Of a stretch of 64,000 nt of DNA, positions 43,782 to 53,499 are shown piece by piece. The translations under genes and the position numbers were made by a program. The notes beneath the pieces were generated by a model, which saw only the letters and a list, made by a program, of their open reading frames with translations, was not told where the DNA came from and did not search any database. Each line of letters opens with the position of its first letter. The stretch's first letter is position 1. Source of the DNA: Falsirhodobacter sp051195255 (GTDB lineage: Bacteria; Pseudomonadota; Alphaproteobacteria; Rhodobacterales; Rhodobacteraceae); assembly GCF_051195255.1 (NCBI RefSeq), contig NZ_JBNJLK010000001.1, forward strand, positions 310,001 to 374,000, given 5' to 3'.

Positions 43782-44531
43782 ATGGAACAGGAAGCGCGTC
43801 AGCGGCGACCAAGGCGTGTCGGTGCCATGACCGCGGCGGCGCGGTCGCGGGCCGAGCAGCCGCGCACCGCCAGCCTGATCCACCGCGAGCTTCACGACGA
43901 CATCGTGGCCTTCCGCCGCAAGCCCAACGACCCCCTGCCCGAGCGTGAGTTGCTGGAGCATTTCGGCGTCAGCCGGACCCCGCTGCGCGAAGCGCTTCTG
44001 CGGCTGGCGGATGAAGGGCTGGTCGTCATCTACCCGCAGGTGGGGACCTTCGTGGCCCGCATCCCGCTGCGCGTTCTTCATGAAAGCATCATGATCCGCC
44101 GGGCGCTGGAACTCGTCATGGCCGAGGAAGCGGCGGCGCGGGTGGACGACGCCGTCCTGGCCCGCCTGGACGCCAATCTTGCGGCGCTGGACGCGGCGCG
44201 GCGCGATGGCGACACCGACGCCTTCCACCGCACCGACACCGAGTTCCACCGCATCATCGGAGAGCTGTCGGGCCGCCGCACCATCATGGCGACGGTGGAC
44301 ACGGTGCGCGCGCAGATCGACCGCTACCGGCTGACGACCCTGCCACAGGCGGGGCGGCTGGCCCGCGTGGTGCGCGAACATGGCACCATCCGCGACGGGC
44401 TGGCCGCCCGCGACGGCGCGGCGACGGCGCAGGCCATGAACCTGCACATCGGGCAGATGCTGACCGAGCTCGACACCGCCGGCAGCGCCCACCCCGACTA
44501 TTTCTTGGACGACTGGGAGGAACAGGCGTGA
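43782..44531 (+). CDS. GntR-family regulator (FCD domain)
   Basis: A 249-residue regulator with an unusually long basic N-terminal extension (QRRPRRVGAMTAAARSR) before the winged helix (ERELLEHFGVSRTPLREALL, then RLADEGLVVIYPQVGTFVAR). The FCD domain follows, with candidate metal-binding residues around TDTEFHRIIGELSG and the late HGTIRDGLAARDG. It overlaps kduD by ATGA-type spacing and probably controls the kduD-transporter-dehydrogenase operon. Confidence 0.9.
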   Translation: MEQEARQRRPRRVGAMTAAARSRAEQPRTASLIHRELHDDIVAFRRKPNDPLPERELLEHFGVSRTPLREALLRLADEGLVVIYPQVGTFVARIPLRVLHESIMIRRALELVMAEEAAARVDDAVLARLDANLAALDAARRDGDTDAFHRTDTEFHRIIGELSGRRTIMATVDTVRAQIDRYRLTTLPQAGRLARVVREHGTIRDGLAARDGAATAQAMNLHIGQMLTELDTAGSAHPDYFLDDWEEQA

Positions 44532-45280
44532 CGGATCTTTTCAATCTTTCGGGCCGCGTGGCCGTGGTCACGGGGGCGAACACCGGCATCGGACAAGGCA
44601 TCGCCGTGGCGCTGGCCCAGGCGGGCGCCGACGTGGTGACGGTGGGCCGGTCCCCGACCGACGAGACGCGCGCGATGCTGCCCGAAGGCACGCGCCACCA
44701 TGACATCCGCACCGACCTGTCCACCGCCGCGCCCGCCGCCGGCATCGTGGAGGAGGTGGTGTCGACCATGGGCTGCATCGACATCCTCGTGAACAATGCG
44801 GGCATCATCCGCCGCGCCGACGCCGTGGACTTCACCGAAGCCGACTGGGACGCGGTGATGGACACCAACCTCAAGTCCCTGTTCTTCCTGTCTCAGGCGG
44901 CGGGCCGCGCGATGATCGGACAGGGATCGGGCAAGATCATCAACGTCGCCTCGCTTCTGTCCTTTCAGGGCGGCATCCGCGTGTCGTCCTACACGGCGGC
45001 GAAAAGCGGCGTGGCGGGACTGACGAAGATCCTCGCCAACGAATGGGCGGCCAAGGGCGTGAACGTGAACGCCATCGCCCCCGGCTATATCGAGACGAAC
45101 AACACGACGGCCCTGCGCGAGGATCCAAAGCGCAGCGCGGACATCCTGGGCCGCATTCCGGCGGGGCGCTGGGGACGGCCGTCGGACATGGGCGGGGCGG
45201 CGGTGTTTCTTGCATCCTCCGCGTCCGACTACGTGAACGGGATCACCCTGCCGGTCGACGGAGGATGGCTCGCCCGGTGA
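44528..45280 (+). CDS. kduD: KduD-type 2-deoxy-D-gluconate 3-dehydrogenase
   Basis: A 250-residue short-chain dehydrogenase. It has the NAD motif TGANTGIG (residues 15-22), NNAG (89-92), catalytic S142, Y155 and K159, and the segments KIINVASLLSFQGGIRV and AEILxRIPAGRWG-like DILGRIPAGRWGRPSD that match KduD closely through to the end DGGWLAR. KduD interconverts keto-sugar acids from uronate degradation. A related activity on 5-ketogluconate is possible. Neither kduI nor kdgK is adjacent, so the role here may differ from pectin breakdown. Confidence 0.85.
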   Translation: MTDLFNLSGRVAVVTGANTGIGQGIAVALAQAGADVVTVGRSPTDETRAMLPEGTRHHDIRTDLSTAAPAAGIVEEVVSTMGCIDILVNNAGIIRRADAVDFTEADWDAVMDTNLKSLFFLSQAAGRAMIGQGSGKIINVASLLSFQGGIRVSSYTAAKSGVAGLTKILANEWAAKGVNVNAIAPGYIETNNTTALREDPKRSADILGRIPAGRWGRPSDMGGAAVFLASSASDYVNGITLPVDGGWLAR

Positions 45281-45308
45281 CCGCAACACTGGGAGGGGAG
45301 GCCCGGCG

Positions 45309-45989
45309 ATGCAATACGAGTTCAACTTCGCGGCCCTTGCGCCCTACTGGCAGAACTTCCTGTCGGGCGCCTGGGTGACGGTCCAGCTGACGGTGGCCTC
45401 GGTCGCCTTCGGCATGGTCATCGGGGTGCTGTGCGCGGTGGCGCGCCGGTCCCGTCTTCGCAGCCTTCAGACGGTTGCGGGTATTTATATCGAGACGGTG
45501 AGGAACACGCCCTTCATCGTGCAGATCTTCTTCATCTTCTTCGGCCTGTCGTCTGTCGGGCTGCGGATGCCCATCCTGTGGGCCGCCATCTTCGCGCTGG
45601 TCATCAACGTGGGCGCCTACACGGCCGAGATCGTGCGCGCCGGCATGGACGCCATCCCGCGTGGCCAGATCGAGGCGGCCGAATCGCTGGGCCTCACGAA
45701 ATTCCAGATCTATCGCGACATCATCCTGATGCCCGCGATCGAGAAGGTGTACCCCTCGCTCACCAGCCAGTTCGTGCTGATGATGCTGACCACCTCCATC
45801 GCCTCGCAGATCTCGGCCGAGGAGCTGACGGGCGTCGCCAACAACATCCAGTCCAACACCTTCCGGTCGTTCGAGACGTATATCGTGGTGGGCCTTCTGT
45901 ACATCGCCATCACCTTCGCGATGCGGGGCGCGTTCTGGGCCATCGGGCTGGTCGCCTTCCCCCGTCAGCGCAAGCTGGGGGTGCAGTGA
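45309..45989 (+). CDS. Polar amino-acid-type ABC permease (HisM/HisQ family), first
   Basis: A 226-residue permease of the HisMQ type with about five hydrophobic segments. The family motifs VYIETVRNTP-like YIETVRNTPFIVQIFFIFFG and the EAA loop IEAAESLGLTKFQIYRDIIL are present. Overlaps the second permease by ATGA-type junction. In this operon the ligand may be an amino-sugar acid or a sugar acid instead of an amino acid. Confidence 0.9.
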   Translation: MQYEFNFAALAPYWQNFLSGAWVTVQLTVASVAFGMVIGVLCAVARRSRLRSLQTVAGIYIETVRNTPFIVQIFFIFFGLSSVGLRMPILWAAIFALVINVGAYTAEIVRAGMDAIPRGQIEAAESLGLTKFQIYRDIILMPAIEKVYPSLTSQFVLMMLTTSIASQISAEELTGVANNIQSNTFRSFETYIVVGLLYIAITFAMRGAFWAIGLVAFPRQRKLGVQ

Positions 45990-46645
45990 TGGACGGATTT
46001 TCCCAAGGCCACCTGATCTATCTTCTGAACGGCCTTCTGTGGACGGTGGTGCTGTCGGCCTGCGCGCTGCTGCTGGGCGGGATCGCGGGGTTCGTGGTGA
46101 TGCTCGCCCGCATCTCGCGCCGCCGATGGCTGCGGCGGGTGTCGCTGGGCCATGTCCAGATCGTGCAGGGCACGCCGCTGCTGATCCAGATGTTCCTGAT
46201 GTATTTCGGCCTTGGCGTGGCCGGGGTGGAGGTTCCGGCCCTTGTCGCGGCCTCGCTCGCGATGATGGTCTACTCCTCGGCCTATCTGGGGGAGATCTGG
46301 CGCGGCTCGGTCCTGTCGATCGAGAAGACGCAGTTCGAGGCCGCCGAGACGCTGGCCTTGACCCGCTGGCAGACGCTGGTCGACGTGATCCTGCCGCAGG
46401 CCGCCCGCATCGCCACGCCGCCCACGGTCGGCTTCACGGTGCAACTGGTGAAGAACACCTCGCTCGCCTCCGTCGTGGGGTTCCTGGAGCTGACGCGTTC
46501 GGCCCAGGTCATCAACAACTCTCTGTTCCAGCCGTTCCTCGTCTTCGGGATCGCGGCGGCGCTGTATTTCGCCGTCTGCTACCCGCTGTCGCTGTGGAGC
46601 CGCACGCTTGAAAGGAAGCTGAATGCCGGCCGTCGTCACGCTTGA
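45989..46645 (+). CDS. Polar amino-acid-type ABC permease, second
   Basis: A 218-residue HisMQ-type permease. It has the VQIVQGTPLLIQMFLMYFGL motif, SSAYLGEIWRGSVLSI and the EAA loop FEAAETLALTRWQTLVDVIL. It forms the pair with the upstream permease. Its last 23 bases overlap the ATPase start. Confidence 0.9.
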   Translation: MDGFSQGHLIYLLNGLLWTVVLSACALLLGGIAGFVVMLARISRRRWLRRVSLGHVQIVQGTPLLIQMFLMYFGLGVAGVEVPALVAASLAMMVYSSAYLGEIWRGSVLSIEKTQFEAAETLALTRWQTLVDVILPQAARIATPPTVGFTVQLVKNTSLASVVGFLELTRSAQVINNSLFQPFLVFGIAAALYFAVCYPLSLWSRTLERKLNAGRRHA

Positions 46646-47351
46646 GAATGTCGTCAAACGGTTCGGCGCGCTGGAGGTGCTGAAGGGCATTTCCTTCGAC
46701 ATCGAGCCCGGACAGGTCGTGGCGCTGATCGGCGCCTCCGGCTCGGGCAAGTCCACGGCGCTGCGCTGCATCAACCGGCTGGAGCGGATTCAGGGCGGCC
46801 GGATCGAGGTCTGCGGCCACCGGGTGGAGGACGAGGCGCTGGACCCGCGTGTGCTGCGGCAGGACGTGGGCATGGTGTTCCAGTCCTACAACCTGTTCCC
46901 GCACATGACGGTGGGGCAGAACGTCATCCTCGCCCTGAAGCGGGTGAAGCGGATGTCGAAGGCCGAGGCGCTGGAGGTGGCCAGACGCGTACTGCTTCAG
47001 GTGGGGCTGGCCGAAAAGATCGACAGCTATCCCGAACAGCTTTCAGGCGGGCAGCAGCAGCGCGTGGCCATCGCCCGCAGCCTTGCCATGTCGCCCAAGG
47101 TGATGCTGTTCGACGAGGTCACCTCGGCCCTTGATCCGAAACTGACGGGCGAGGTGCTGCGCGTGATGGAGGATCTGGCCCGCGGCGGCATGACGATGGT
47201 CGTCGTCACGCACGAAATGGCCTTCGCCCGCCGCGCCGCCGACAAGGTGATCTTCATGCATCAGGGCCACGTCCACGAGGTGGGCGGCCCGGACATCCTG
47301 ACGACCCCGGGAACGCCCGAACTGCGCGAGTTCCTGGACCACGACTTGTAA
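46623..47351 (+). CDS. Polar amino-acid-type ABC ATPase
   Basis: A 242-residue ATPase of the GlnQ/HisP class, with Walker A GASGSGKSTALRCINRLE, Q-loop MVFQSYNLFPHMTV, signature LSGGQQQRVAIARSLAM, Walker B VMLFDEVTSALDP and the His switch VVTHEM. The AAGGA ribosome binding site lies inside the end of the permease gene, confirming the 23-bp overlap. Confidence 0.95.
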   Translation: MPAVVTLENVVKRFGALEVLKGISFDIEPGQVVALIGASGSGKSTALRCINRLERIQGGRIEVCGHRVEDEALDPRVLRQDVGMVFQSYNLFPHMTVGQNVILALKRVKRMSKAEALEVARRVLLQVGLAEKIDSYPEQLSGGQQQRVAIARSLAMSPKVMLFDEVTSALDPKLTGEVLRVMEDLARGGMTMVVVTHEMAFARRAADKVIFMHQGHVHEVGGPDILTTPGTPELREFLDHDL

Positions 47352-47391
47352 CCGTCCGGCGGGGAGGCCGGACCGAAAGGGAGGAAAAACG

Positions 47392-48162
47392 ATGAAACTA
47401 ACACTGATGGCGACGGCCTTCGCGCTTGTGGCCGGGGCGGCCCATGCCGACCTGCAGCAGATCAGGGACGCGGGGCGCATCCGCATCGCCGTGGCGATGG
47501 GCATCCCGCAATATTCCTACATCGACGGGTCCATGCAGCCCACGGGATCGGACGTGGAAACGGCGAAGCTGATCGCCAAGGATCTGGGCGTCGACCTGCA
47601 ACTGGTGGAAATCACCAACGCGGCCCGCGTGCCCACCATCCAGACCGGCAAGGCCGATCTGGTCGTGTCCGCCCTTGGCATCACCGAGGAACGCAAGCAG
47701 GCCATCGACTTCAGCGTTCCCTACGCCACGCTGGCCATCGTCGTGGCCGCGCCCGAGGATGTGGAGATCACAGGATACGATGATCTTGTAGGCCAGCGCG
47801 TCGGCGTGACCCGCGCCACCACCAACGACCAGGACCTGACCGCCAACGCCCCCGGCGCCGATATCCTACGCTTCGAGGATGACGCGACGCTGATCACCGC
47901 CGCCGTGTCGGGCCAGATCGACATCCTGTCCAGCCAGTCCGCCGTGATCGGCGGCATCAATGCCAAGCGCAGCGGCACCCCGATGGAGATCAAGTTCGTC
48001 CAGAAGGAAACGAACCTTGGCGTGGGCCTGCCCAAGGGCAATCCCGAGCTTCAGGCCTGGGTGAACGACTGGATCACCACCCATTTCGCCGACGGCACGC
48101 TGCGCGAACTGTTCACCCGGTTCCACGACCGCGACCTGCCGGACGATCTGACCTCGCGCTGA
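47392..48162 (+). CDS. Periplasmic solute-binding protein (amino-acid type)
   Basis: A 256-residue type-II binding protein with a signal peptide (about residues 1-19, ending AHA). The family segments IRDAGRIRIAVAMGIPQYSY, GSDVETAKLIAKDLGVDLQL, IQTGKADLVVSALGITEERK and DFSVPYATLAIVVAA are present. It delivers the ligand to the two HisMQ permeases. The gene comes after the ATPase, with a 40-bp gap and its own GGGAGG-type ribosome binding site. Confidence 0.92.
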   Translation: MKLTLMATAFALVAGAAHADLQQIRDAGRIRIAVAMGIPQYSYIDGSMQPTGSDVETAKLIAKDLGVDLQLVEITNAARVPTIQTGKADLVVSALGITEERKQAIDFSVPYATLAIVVAAPEDVEITGYDDLVGQRVGVTRATTNDQDLTANAPGADILRFEDDATLITAAVSGQIDILSSQSAVIGGINAKRSGTPMEIKFVQKETNLGVGLPKGNPELQAWVNDWITTHFADGTLRELFTRFHDRDLPDDLTSR

Positions 48163-48214
48163 TCCTGTGCCGGGCGCGGGAAGCGCCCAGCCTCTTTTTC
48201 AAGGGACACACGCC

Positions 48215-49228
48215 ATGAAAGCCGCCTTCTACACCGGCCACAAGACGTTCGAGATCCGCGACATCCCCCGCCAGCCCCCGAAGGCGGGCGAGGTGGAGGT
48301 GCGGGTCGCCTATAACGGCATCTGCGGCACGGACATGCACGCCTATCACGGGGCGATGGACGCACGCATCGGCCACAACCGCGTGCTGGGGCACGAAACC
48401 TCGGGCACCATCGCCTCGGTGGGGGACGGCGTCGATCTGCCGATGGGCGCGGCCGTCGCGATTCGTCCGCTGGCGCCTTGCGGCGACTGCCCGGCCTGCA
48501 ATGCGGGGCTTGCCCATATCTGCCACCGGCTGAAGTTCCTCGGCCTCGACACCGACGGGGCGCTGCAGGAATATTGGACGGTTCCGGCCCATGCAGTGCA
48601 CCGCCTGCCCGAAGGGGCCAGCCTGGAACACGCCGCCCTGACCGAACCCGTCGCCGTCGCCTGCCACGACGTCCGCCGCGGACGGGTGCGGGCGGGTGAG
48701 GATGTTCTGGTGATCGGCGGCGGCCCCATCGGCCTGCTGATCGCGATGGTGGCGCGGGAAGCGGGCGCGAAGGTGATCCTGTCCGAGGTGAACCCCCACC
48801 GGCTGGGCGTGGCGCAAGCGCTGGGCTTTGCCACCCTGAACCCCCGGGAAACCGACCCCGTCGCGCATGTGACCGACGCCACGGGCGGCAAGGGCGCGGA
48901 TGTGGTCTTTGAAGTGTCGGGCACACAGGCGGGCACCGACTTGATGACGGACGTGGCCGCCAGCCGGGGACGGATCGTGATGGTCGCCATCCACACCACG
49001 CGCCCGCAGGTGGACCTGTTCCGGTTCTTCTGGCGCGAGCTGGAACTGATCGGCGCCCGTGTCTACGAGCCCGAGGATTTCGACGCCGCCATCGACCTTC
49101 TGGCGCGCGGGGTCATCGACGCGAAGACGATGATCACCGGGATCCGCCCGCTGGAGGAGGTGTCGCTGGCCTTTGCGGATCTGGACACGGACGGCCATGC
49201 CATGAAGACGCTGGTGCAGGTCGGCTGA
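48215..49228 (+). CDS. Zinc-dependent alcohol/polyol dehydrogenase
   Basis: A 337-residue medium-chain dehydrogenase of the threonine/sorbitol/L-idonate type. Catalytic zinc ligands C37 and H60-E61, structural zinc cysteines C89, C92, C95 and C103, and the NAD motif VIGGGPIGLLIAM are visible. Together with the KduD-type enzyme it could oxidise and then reduce a sugar acid, like the IdnD/IdnO pair for L-idonate. Last gene of the island operon, ended by a strong terminator. Confidence 0.9.
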   Translation: MKAAFYTGHKTFEIRDIPRQPPKAGEVEVRVAYNGICGTDMHAYHGAMDARIGHNRVLGHETSGTIASVGDGVDLPMGAAVAIRPLAPCGDCPACNAGLAHICHRLKFLGLDTDGALQEYWTVPAHAVHRLPEGASLEHAALTEPVAVACHDVRRGRVRAGEDVLVIGGGPIGLLIAMVAREAGAKVILSEVNPHRLGVAQALGFATLNPRETDPVAHVTDATGGKGADVVFEVSGTQAGTDLMTDVAASRGRIVMVAIHTTRPQVDLFRFFWRELELIGARVYEPEDFDAAIDLLARGVIDAKTMITGIRPLEEVSLAFADLDTDGHAMKTLVQVG

Positions 49229-49239
49229 GGGCGACCCTT

Positions 49240-49271
49240 CTGTCTGCGGGCCGGACCGCAGACAGTTTTTT
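49240..49271 (+). terminator. Strong intrinsic terminator of the island operon
   Basis: CTGTCTGCGG (49240-49249), loop of 6, CCGCAGACAG (49256-49265), then TTTTTT. Confidence 0.92.
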
Positions 49272-49276
49272 CTTGC

Positions 49277-49352
49277 GTTATCCGGAACAGGGCCGTATCG
49301 CTGTTGGTGGGACACCCTTCCCCAACGAAGGGCGTATATCTGTAAGGATAAC
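49277..49352 (+). promoter_or_regulatory. serC leader RNA that can hide the ribosome binding site
   Basis: GTTATCC (49277-49283) pairs exactly with GGATAAC (49346-49352), which includes most of the AAGGA ribosome binding site. Inside it is a second hairpin, CCCTTC (49315-49320) with GAAGGG (49327-49332). Its position and organism fit the published 'serC' RNA motif of alphaproteobacteria, but I could not compare with the covariance model. Confidence 0.55.
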
Positions 49353-49356
49353 ATCA

Positions 49357-50499
<1,143 letters not shown>

Positions 50500-50540
50500 G
50501 CGCCTCTCTCCCCTCCCCCCTCAAAGATAAGGAGCCTGCC

Positions 50541-52136
50541 ATGGCCCCCCGCGTTCTCGTCTCCGACGCCCTGTCCGAAACCGCCGTCCAGATCTTCCGC
50601 GACCGCGGGATCGAGGTCGACTATTTGCCCAAGCTCGGCAAGGACAAGGAAGAGCTGGCCCGCATCATCGGCCAGTATGACGGCCTTGCGATCCGTTCGG
50701 CGACGAAGGTCACCGACAAGCTGCTGGAATCCGCCACGAACCTGAAGGTCATCGGCCGTGCCGGGATCGGCGTCGACAACGTGGACATTCCCGCCGCGTC
50801 CAAAAAGGGCGTGATCGTGATGAACACGCCCTTTGGAAACTCCATCACCACGGCCGAACATGCGATCGCGATGATGTTCGCCGTCGCGCGCCAACTGCCC
50901 GAGGCGTCGGCCTCCACCCATGCCGGGAAGTGGGAAAAGACCCGCTTCATGGGGGTGGAGCTGTTCAACAAGACGCTGGGCGTGATCGGCGCGGGCAACA
51001 TCGGCGGCATCGTCTGCGACCGCGCGCTGGGCCTGCACATGAAGGTCGTGGCCTACGATCCCTTCCTGTCGGACGAACGCGCGGCCAAGATGGGCGTGCA
51101 GAAGGTGGAACTGGACGAACTGCTGGCGCGCGCCGACTTCATCACCCTGCACGTGCCGCTGACCGACAAGACCAAGGGCATCCTGAACGCCGAATCGCTG
51201 GCCAAGGCCAAGCCCGGCGTCCGCATCATCAACTGCGCCCGCGGCGGCTTGGTGGATGAGGCCGCACTGGCCGAAGCGCTGAAATCCGGCCATGTCGCCG
51301 GCGCCGCCTTCGACGTGTTCGAGACGGAGCCCGCGACGGAGTCCCCCCTCTTCAACCTGCCGAACGTGGTGGTCACGCCGCATCTTGGCGCCTCCACCAC
51401 CGAGGCGCAGGAAAACGTGGCCCTTCAGGTGGCCGAGCAGATGTCGGACTACCTGCTGACGGGTGCCGTGCAGAACGCGCTGAACATGCCGTCCGTCACG
51501 GCCGAGGAAGCCAAGGTCATGGGCCCGTGGGTGAAGCTTGCCTCCCACATCGGCACCTTCATCGGCCAGATGACGGACGAGCCGATCACGGCGATCAACG
51601 TCCTTTACGACGGCTCCGTATCGCAGATGAACCTGGCCGCGCTGAACGCCGCCGCCATCGCGGGCATCATGAAGGTCGCGAACCCCGACGCCAACATGGT
51701 GTCCGCCCCCGTGGTCGCGAAGGAACGCGGGATCCAGATCTCTACCACCCGTCAGGAAAAGTCGGGCACCTTTGACGGCTACATCAAGGTGACCGTGGTG
51801 ACGAACGACCGCGAACGGTCGATCGCGGGCACCGTCTTCTCGGACGGCAAGCCGCGCTTCATCCAGATCAAGGGCATCAATGTCGATGCCGAGATCGGGG
51901 CCCACATGCTTTACACCACGAACGAGGATGTGCCGGGCATCATCGGCCTTCTGGGCACGACGCTGGGCCAGCACGGCGCGAACATCGCCAACTTCACGCT
52001 GGGCCGCGCCGCCGCCGGCAAGCAGGCCATCGCCGTGATCTATCTGGACGAGCCGCTGAAGGCCGACGCGATCGAGGCCCTTCAGGCCACCGGCAAGTTC
52101 CAGCAGGTGCGTCCGCTGGCCTTCGACGTGGCTTGA
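50541..52136 (+). CDS. serA: D-3-phosphoglycerate dehydrogenase
   Basis: The committed step of serine synthesis. The 531-residue product is the long form. It contains a substrate and NAD domain (KVIGRAGIGVDNVDI, GVIGAGNIGG, RIINCARGGLVDEAAL, VVVTPHLGASTTEAQENVA), an intervening domain and a C-terminal ACT domain (YTTNEDVPGIIGLLGTTLGQ) for serine feedback. Ends the serC-serA operon with a terminator. Confidence 0.97.
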   Translation: MAPRVLVSDALSETAVQIFRDRGIEVDYLPKLGKDKEELARIIGQYDGLAIRSATKVTDKLLESATNLKVIGRAGIGVDNVDIPAASKKGVIVMNTPFGNSITTAEHAIAMMFAVARQLPEASASTHAGKWEKTRFMGVELFNKTLGVIGAGNIGGIVCDRALGLHMKVVAYDPFLSDERAAKMGVQKVELDELLARADFITLHVPLTDKTKGILNAESLAKAKPGVRIINCARGGLVDEAALAEALKSGHVAGAAFDVFETEPATESPLFNLPNVVVTPHLGASTTEAQENVALQVAEQMSDYLLTGAVQNALNMPSVTAEEAKVMGPWVKLASHIGTFIGQMTDEPITAINVLYDGSVSQMNLAALNAAAIAGIMKVANPDANMVSAPVVAKERGIQISTTRQEKSGTFDGYIKVTVVTNDRERSIAGTVFSDGKPRFIQIKGINVDAEIGAHMLYTTNEDVPGIIGLLGTTLGQHGANIANFTLGRAAAGKQAIAVIYLDEPLKADAIEALQATGKFQQVRPLAFDVA

Positions 52137-52162
52137 CCTTCGCGCACCGCGCGCTTCTATCG

Positions 52163-52189
52163 GGACCGGAGCCTTGGCTCCGGTCCTTT
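52163..52189 (+). terminator. Terminator after serA
   Basis: GGACCGGAGCC (52163-52173), TT, GGCTCCGGTCC (52176-52186), then TTT. Perfect 11-bp arms. Confidence 0.8.
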
Positions 52190-52203
52190 GCGTTGGAGAC
52201 GAC

Positions 52204-52950
52204 ATGCACATCTATGCCATCGGCGACATTCACGGCCAGATCGACCTTCTGCACGCCGCGCATGACCTGATCGCACAGGACATGGCCGCACACGGGGCCG
52301 CGCCGGTGGTGCATATCGGCGATCTGGTGGATCGCGGGCCGGATTCGGCGGGTGTGGTGGAGCTTCTGCGGGCGGGGATCGCCGCCGGACAGGACTGGAT
52401 CGTGCTGAAGGGCAATCATGACCGGATGCTGTCAGGCTTTCTGGACGATCCCGAATGGGCCGATCCGGGGCTGCGGGCCGATTACAGCTATCTGCATCCG
52501 CGCATCGGCGGTGCCACGACGCTAGCCAGCTATGGTGTCCTGAACGCCGGCGACCGCCCTGTTGCCAAGGTCCACGCCGAGGCGGTGGCCGCCGTTCCGC
52601 AAGCGCATCGCGACTTTCTCGCCTCCCGCCCTGTCGGCTTCCAGCGCGGCGGGTGCTTCTTCTGCCATGCGGGCATCCGCCCTTCCGCCTCGCTGGGCGC
52701 ACAGACCGAACAGGACCTGTGCTGGATCCGCCGCGGCTTTCTTGAGGTGACGGAGCCGTTCGAGGCGCTGATCGTGCACGGCCACACGGCCATCGACCAC
52801 GCCACCCATTACGGCAACCGCATCAACCTGGACAGCAGCGCCGCCTATGGCGGTCCTCTGTCGGCCGTCGTCATCGAGGGGCGCGAGGCGTTCCTTCTGA
52901 CGAAGACCGGCCGCAAGCCGATTCCCGCCGACACGCCACGCGCGGGTTGA
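52204..52950 (+). CDS. Serine/threonine-type metallophosphatase
   Basis: A 248-residue calcineurin-like phosphoesterase of the bacterial PrpA/PphA type. All metal-site motifs are present in order: GDIHGQ, GDLVDRGPDS, KGNHD and the final VHGHT. Cytosolic. Substrates may be phosphoproteins or small phosphates; diadenosine-type substrates are also possible in the family. Starts at 52204 with GGAG upstream, just after the serA terminator. Confidence 0.88.
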   Translation: MHIYAIGDIHGQIDLLHAAHDLIAQDMAAHGAAPVVHIGDLVDRGPDSAGVVELLRAGIAAGQDWIVLKGNHDRMLSGFLDDPEWADPGLRADYSYLHPRIGGATTLASYGVLNAGDRPVAKVHAEAVAAVPQAHRDFLASRPVGFQRGGCFFCHAGIRPSASLGAQTEQDLCWIRRGFLEVTEPFEALIVHGHTAIDHATHYGNRINLDSSAAYGGPLSAVVIEGREAFLLTKTGRKPIPADTPRAG

Positions 52951-53001
52951 CCTTCGGGCCCCGGAAAAGCAAGGGTCCCCGCGGACGTCCGGAGGCCGTA
53001 A

Positions 53002-53445
53002 ATGCGTAGCTTGATCACCTATATCCTGTTTGTCGTGGCCGTTGTCGGGATCGGCATGTTCGTCGGCACGCACTGGCCGCCGGGCGAATGGTATGCAGCA
53101 CTGCAAAAGCCGTTCTTCACCCCGCCGAACGCCTGGTTCCCCGTGGTCTGGACGGCGCTTTACGTCATCATCGGGTTCGTGGGCGCGCGCATCTTCACCC
53201 AGGGCGGGCCGGTGCTGCTGTGGATCCTGCAACTGGCGCTGAACTTCGTCTGGACGCCCGTCTTCTTCGGGGCGCACAACATGGTGGCAGGGGTGGCGAT
53301 CATCGCCGCGCTATGGCTGACGATCGTGGCCTTCATCGGGCGGGCCTGGGGCCAAGACAAGCTGTCGGCCCTGCTGTTCGTGCCCTATGCCGCCTGGGTG
53401 ACGGTGGCGCTCGCGCTGAACGGGACGCTGATCCTGCTGAACTGA
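53002..53445 (+). CDS. tspO: TspO/MBR family membrane protein
   Basis: TspO is a five-helix membrane protein that binds tetrapyrroles and, in Rhodobacter, tunes photosynthesis gene expression in response to oxygen. The 147-residue product has five hydrophobic segments and the family motifs LQKPFFTPPNAWFPVVWTAL, YVIIGFVGARIF and QLALNFVWTPVFFG. Its presence does not prove phototrophy. Followed by a bidirectional terminator shared with pnp. Confidence 0.93.
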   Translation: MRSLITYILFVVAVVGIGMFVGTHWPPGEWYAALQKPFFTPPNAWFPVVWTALYVIIGFVGARIFTQGGPVLLWILQLALNFVWTPVFFGAHNMVAGVAIIAALWLTIVAFIGRAWGQDKLSALLFVPYAAWVTVALALNGTLILLN

Positions 53446-53467
53446 GGCGGCACGGCCACTCCAGGAA

Positions 53468-53499
53468 AAAGGCCCCGCACGATGGCGGGGCCTTTCTTT
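53468..53499. terminator. Bidirectional terminator between tspO and pnp
   Basis: AAAGGCCCCGC (53468-53478), ACGATG loop, GCGGGGCCTTT (53485-53495), then TCTTT, with an A-run on the left. Confidence 0.85.
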
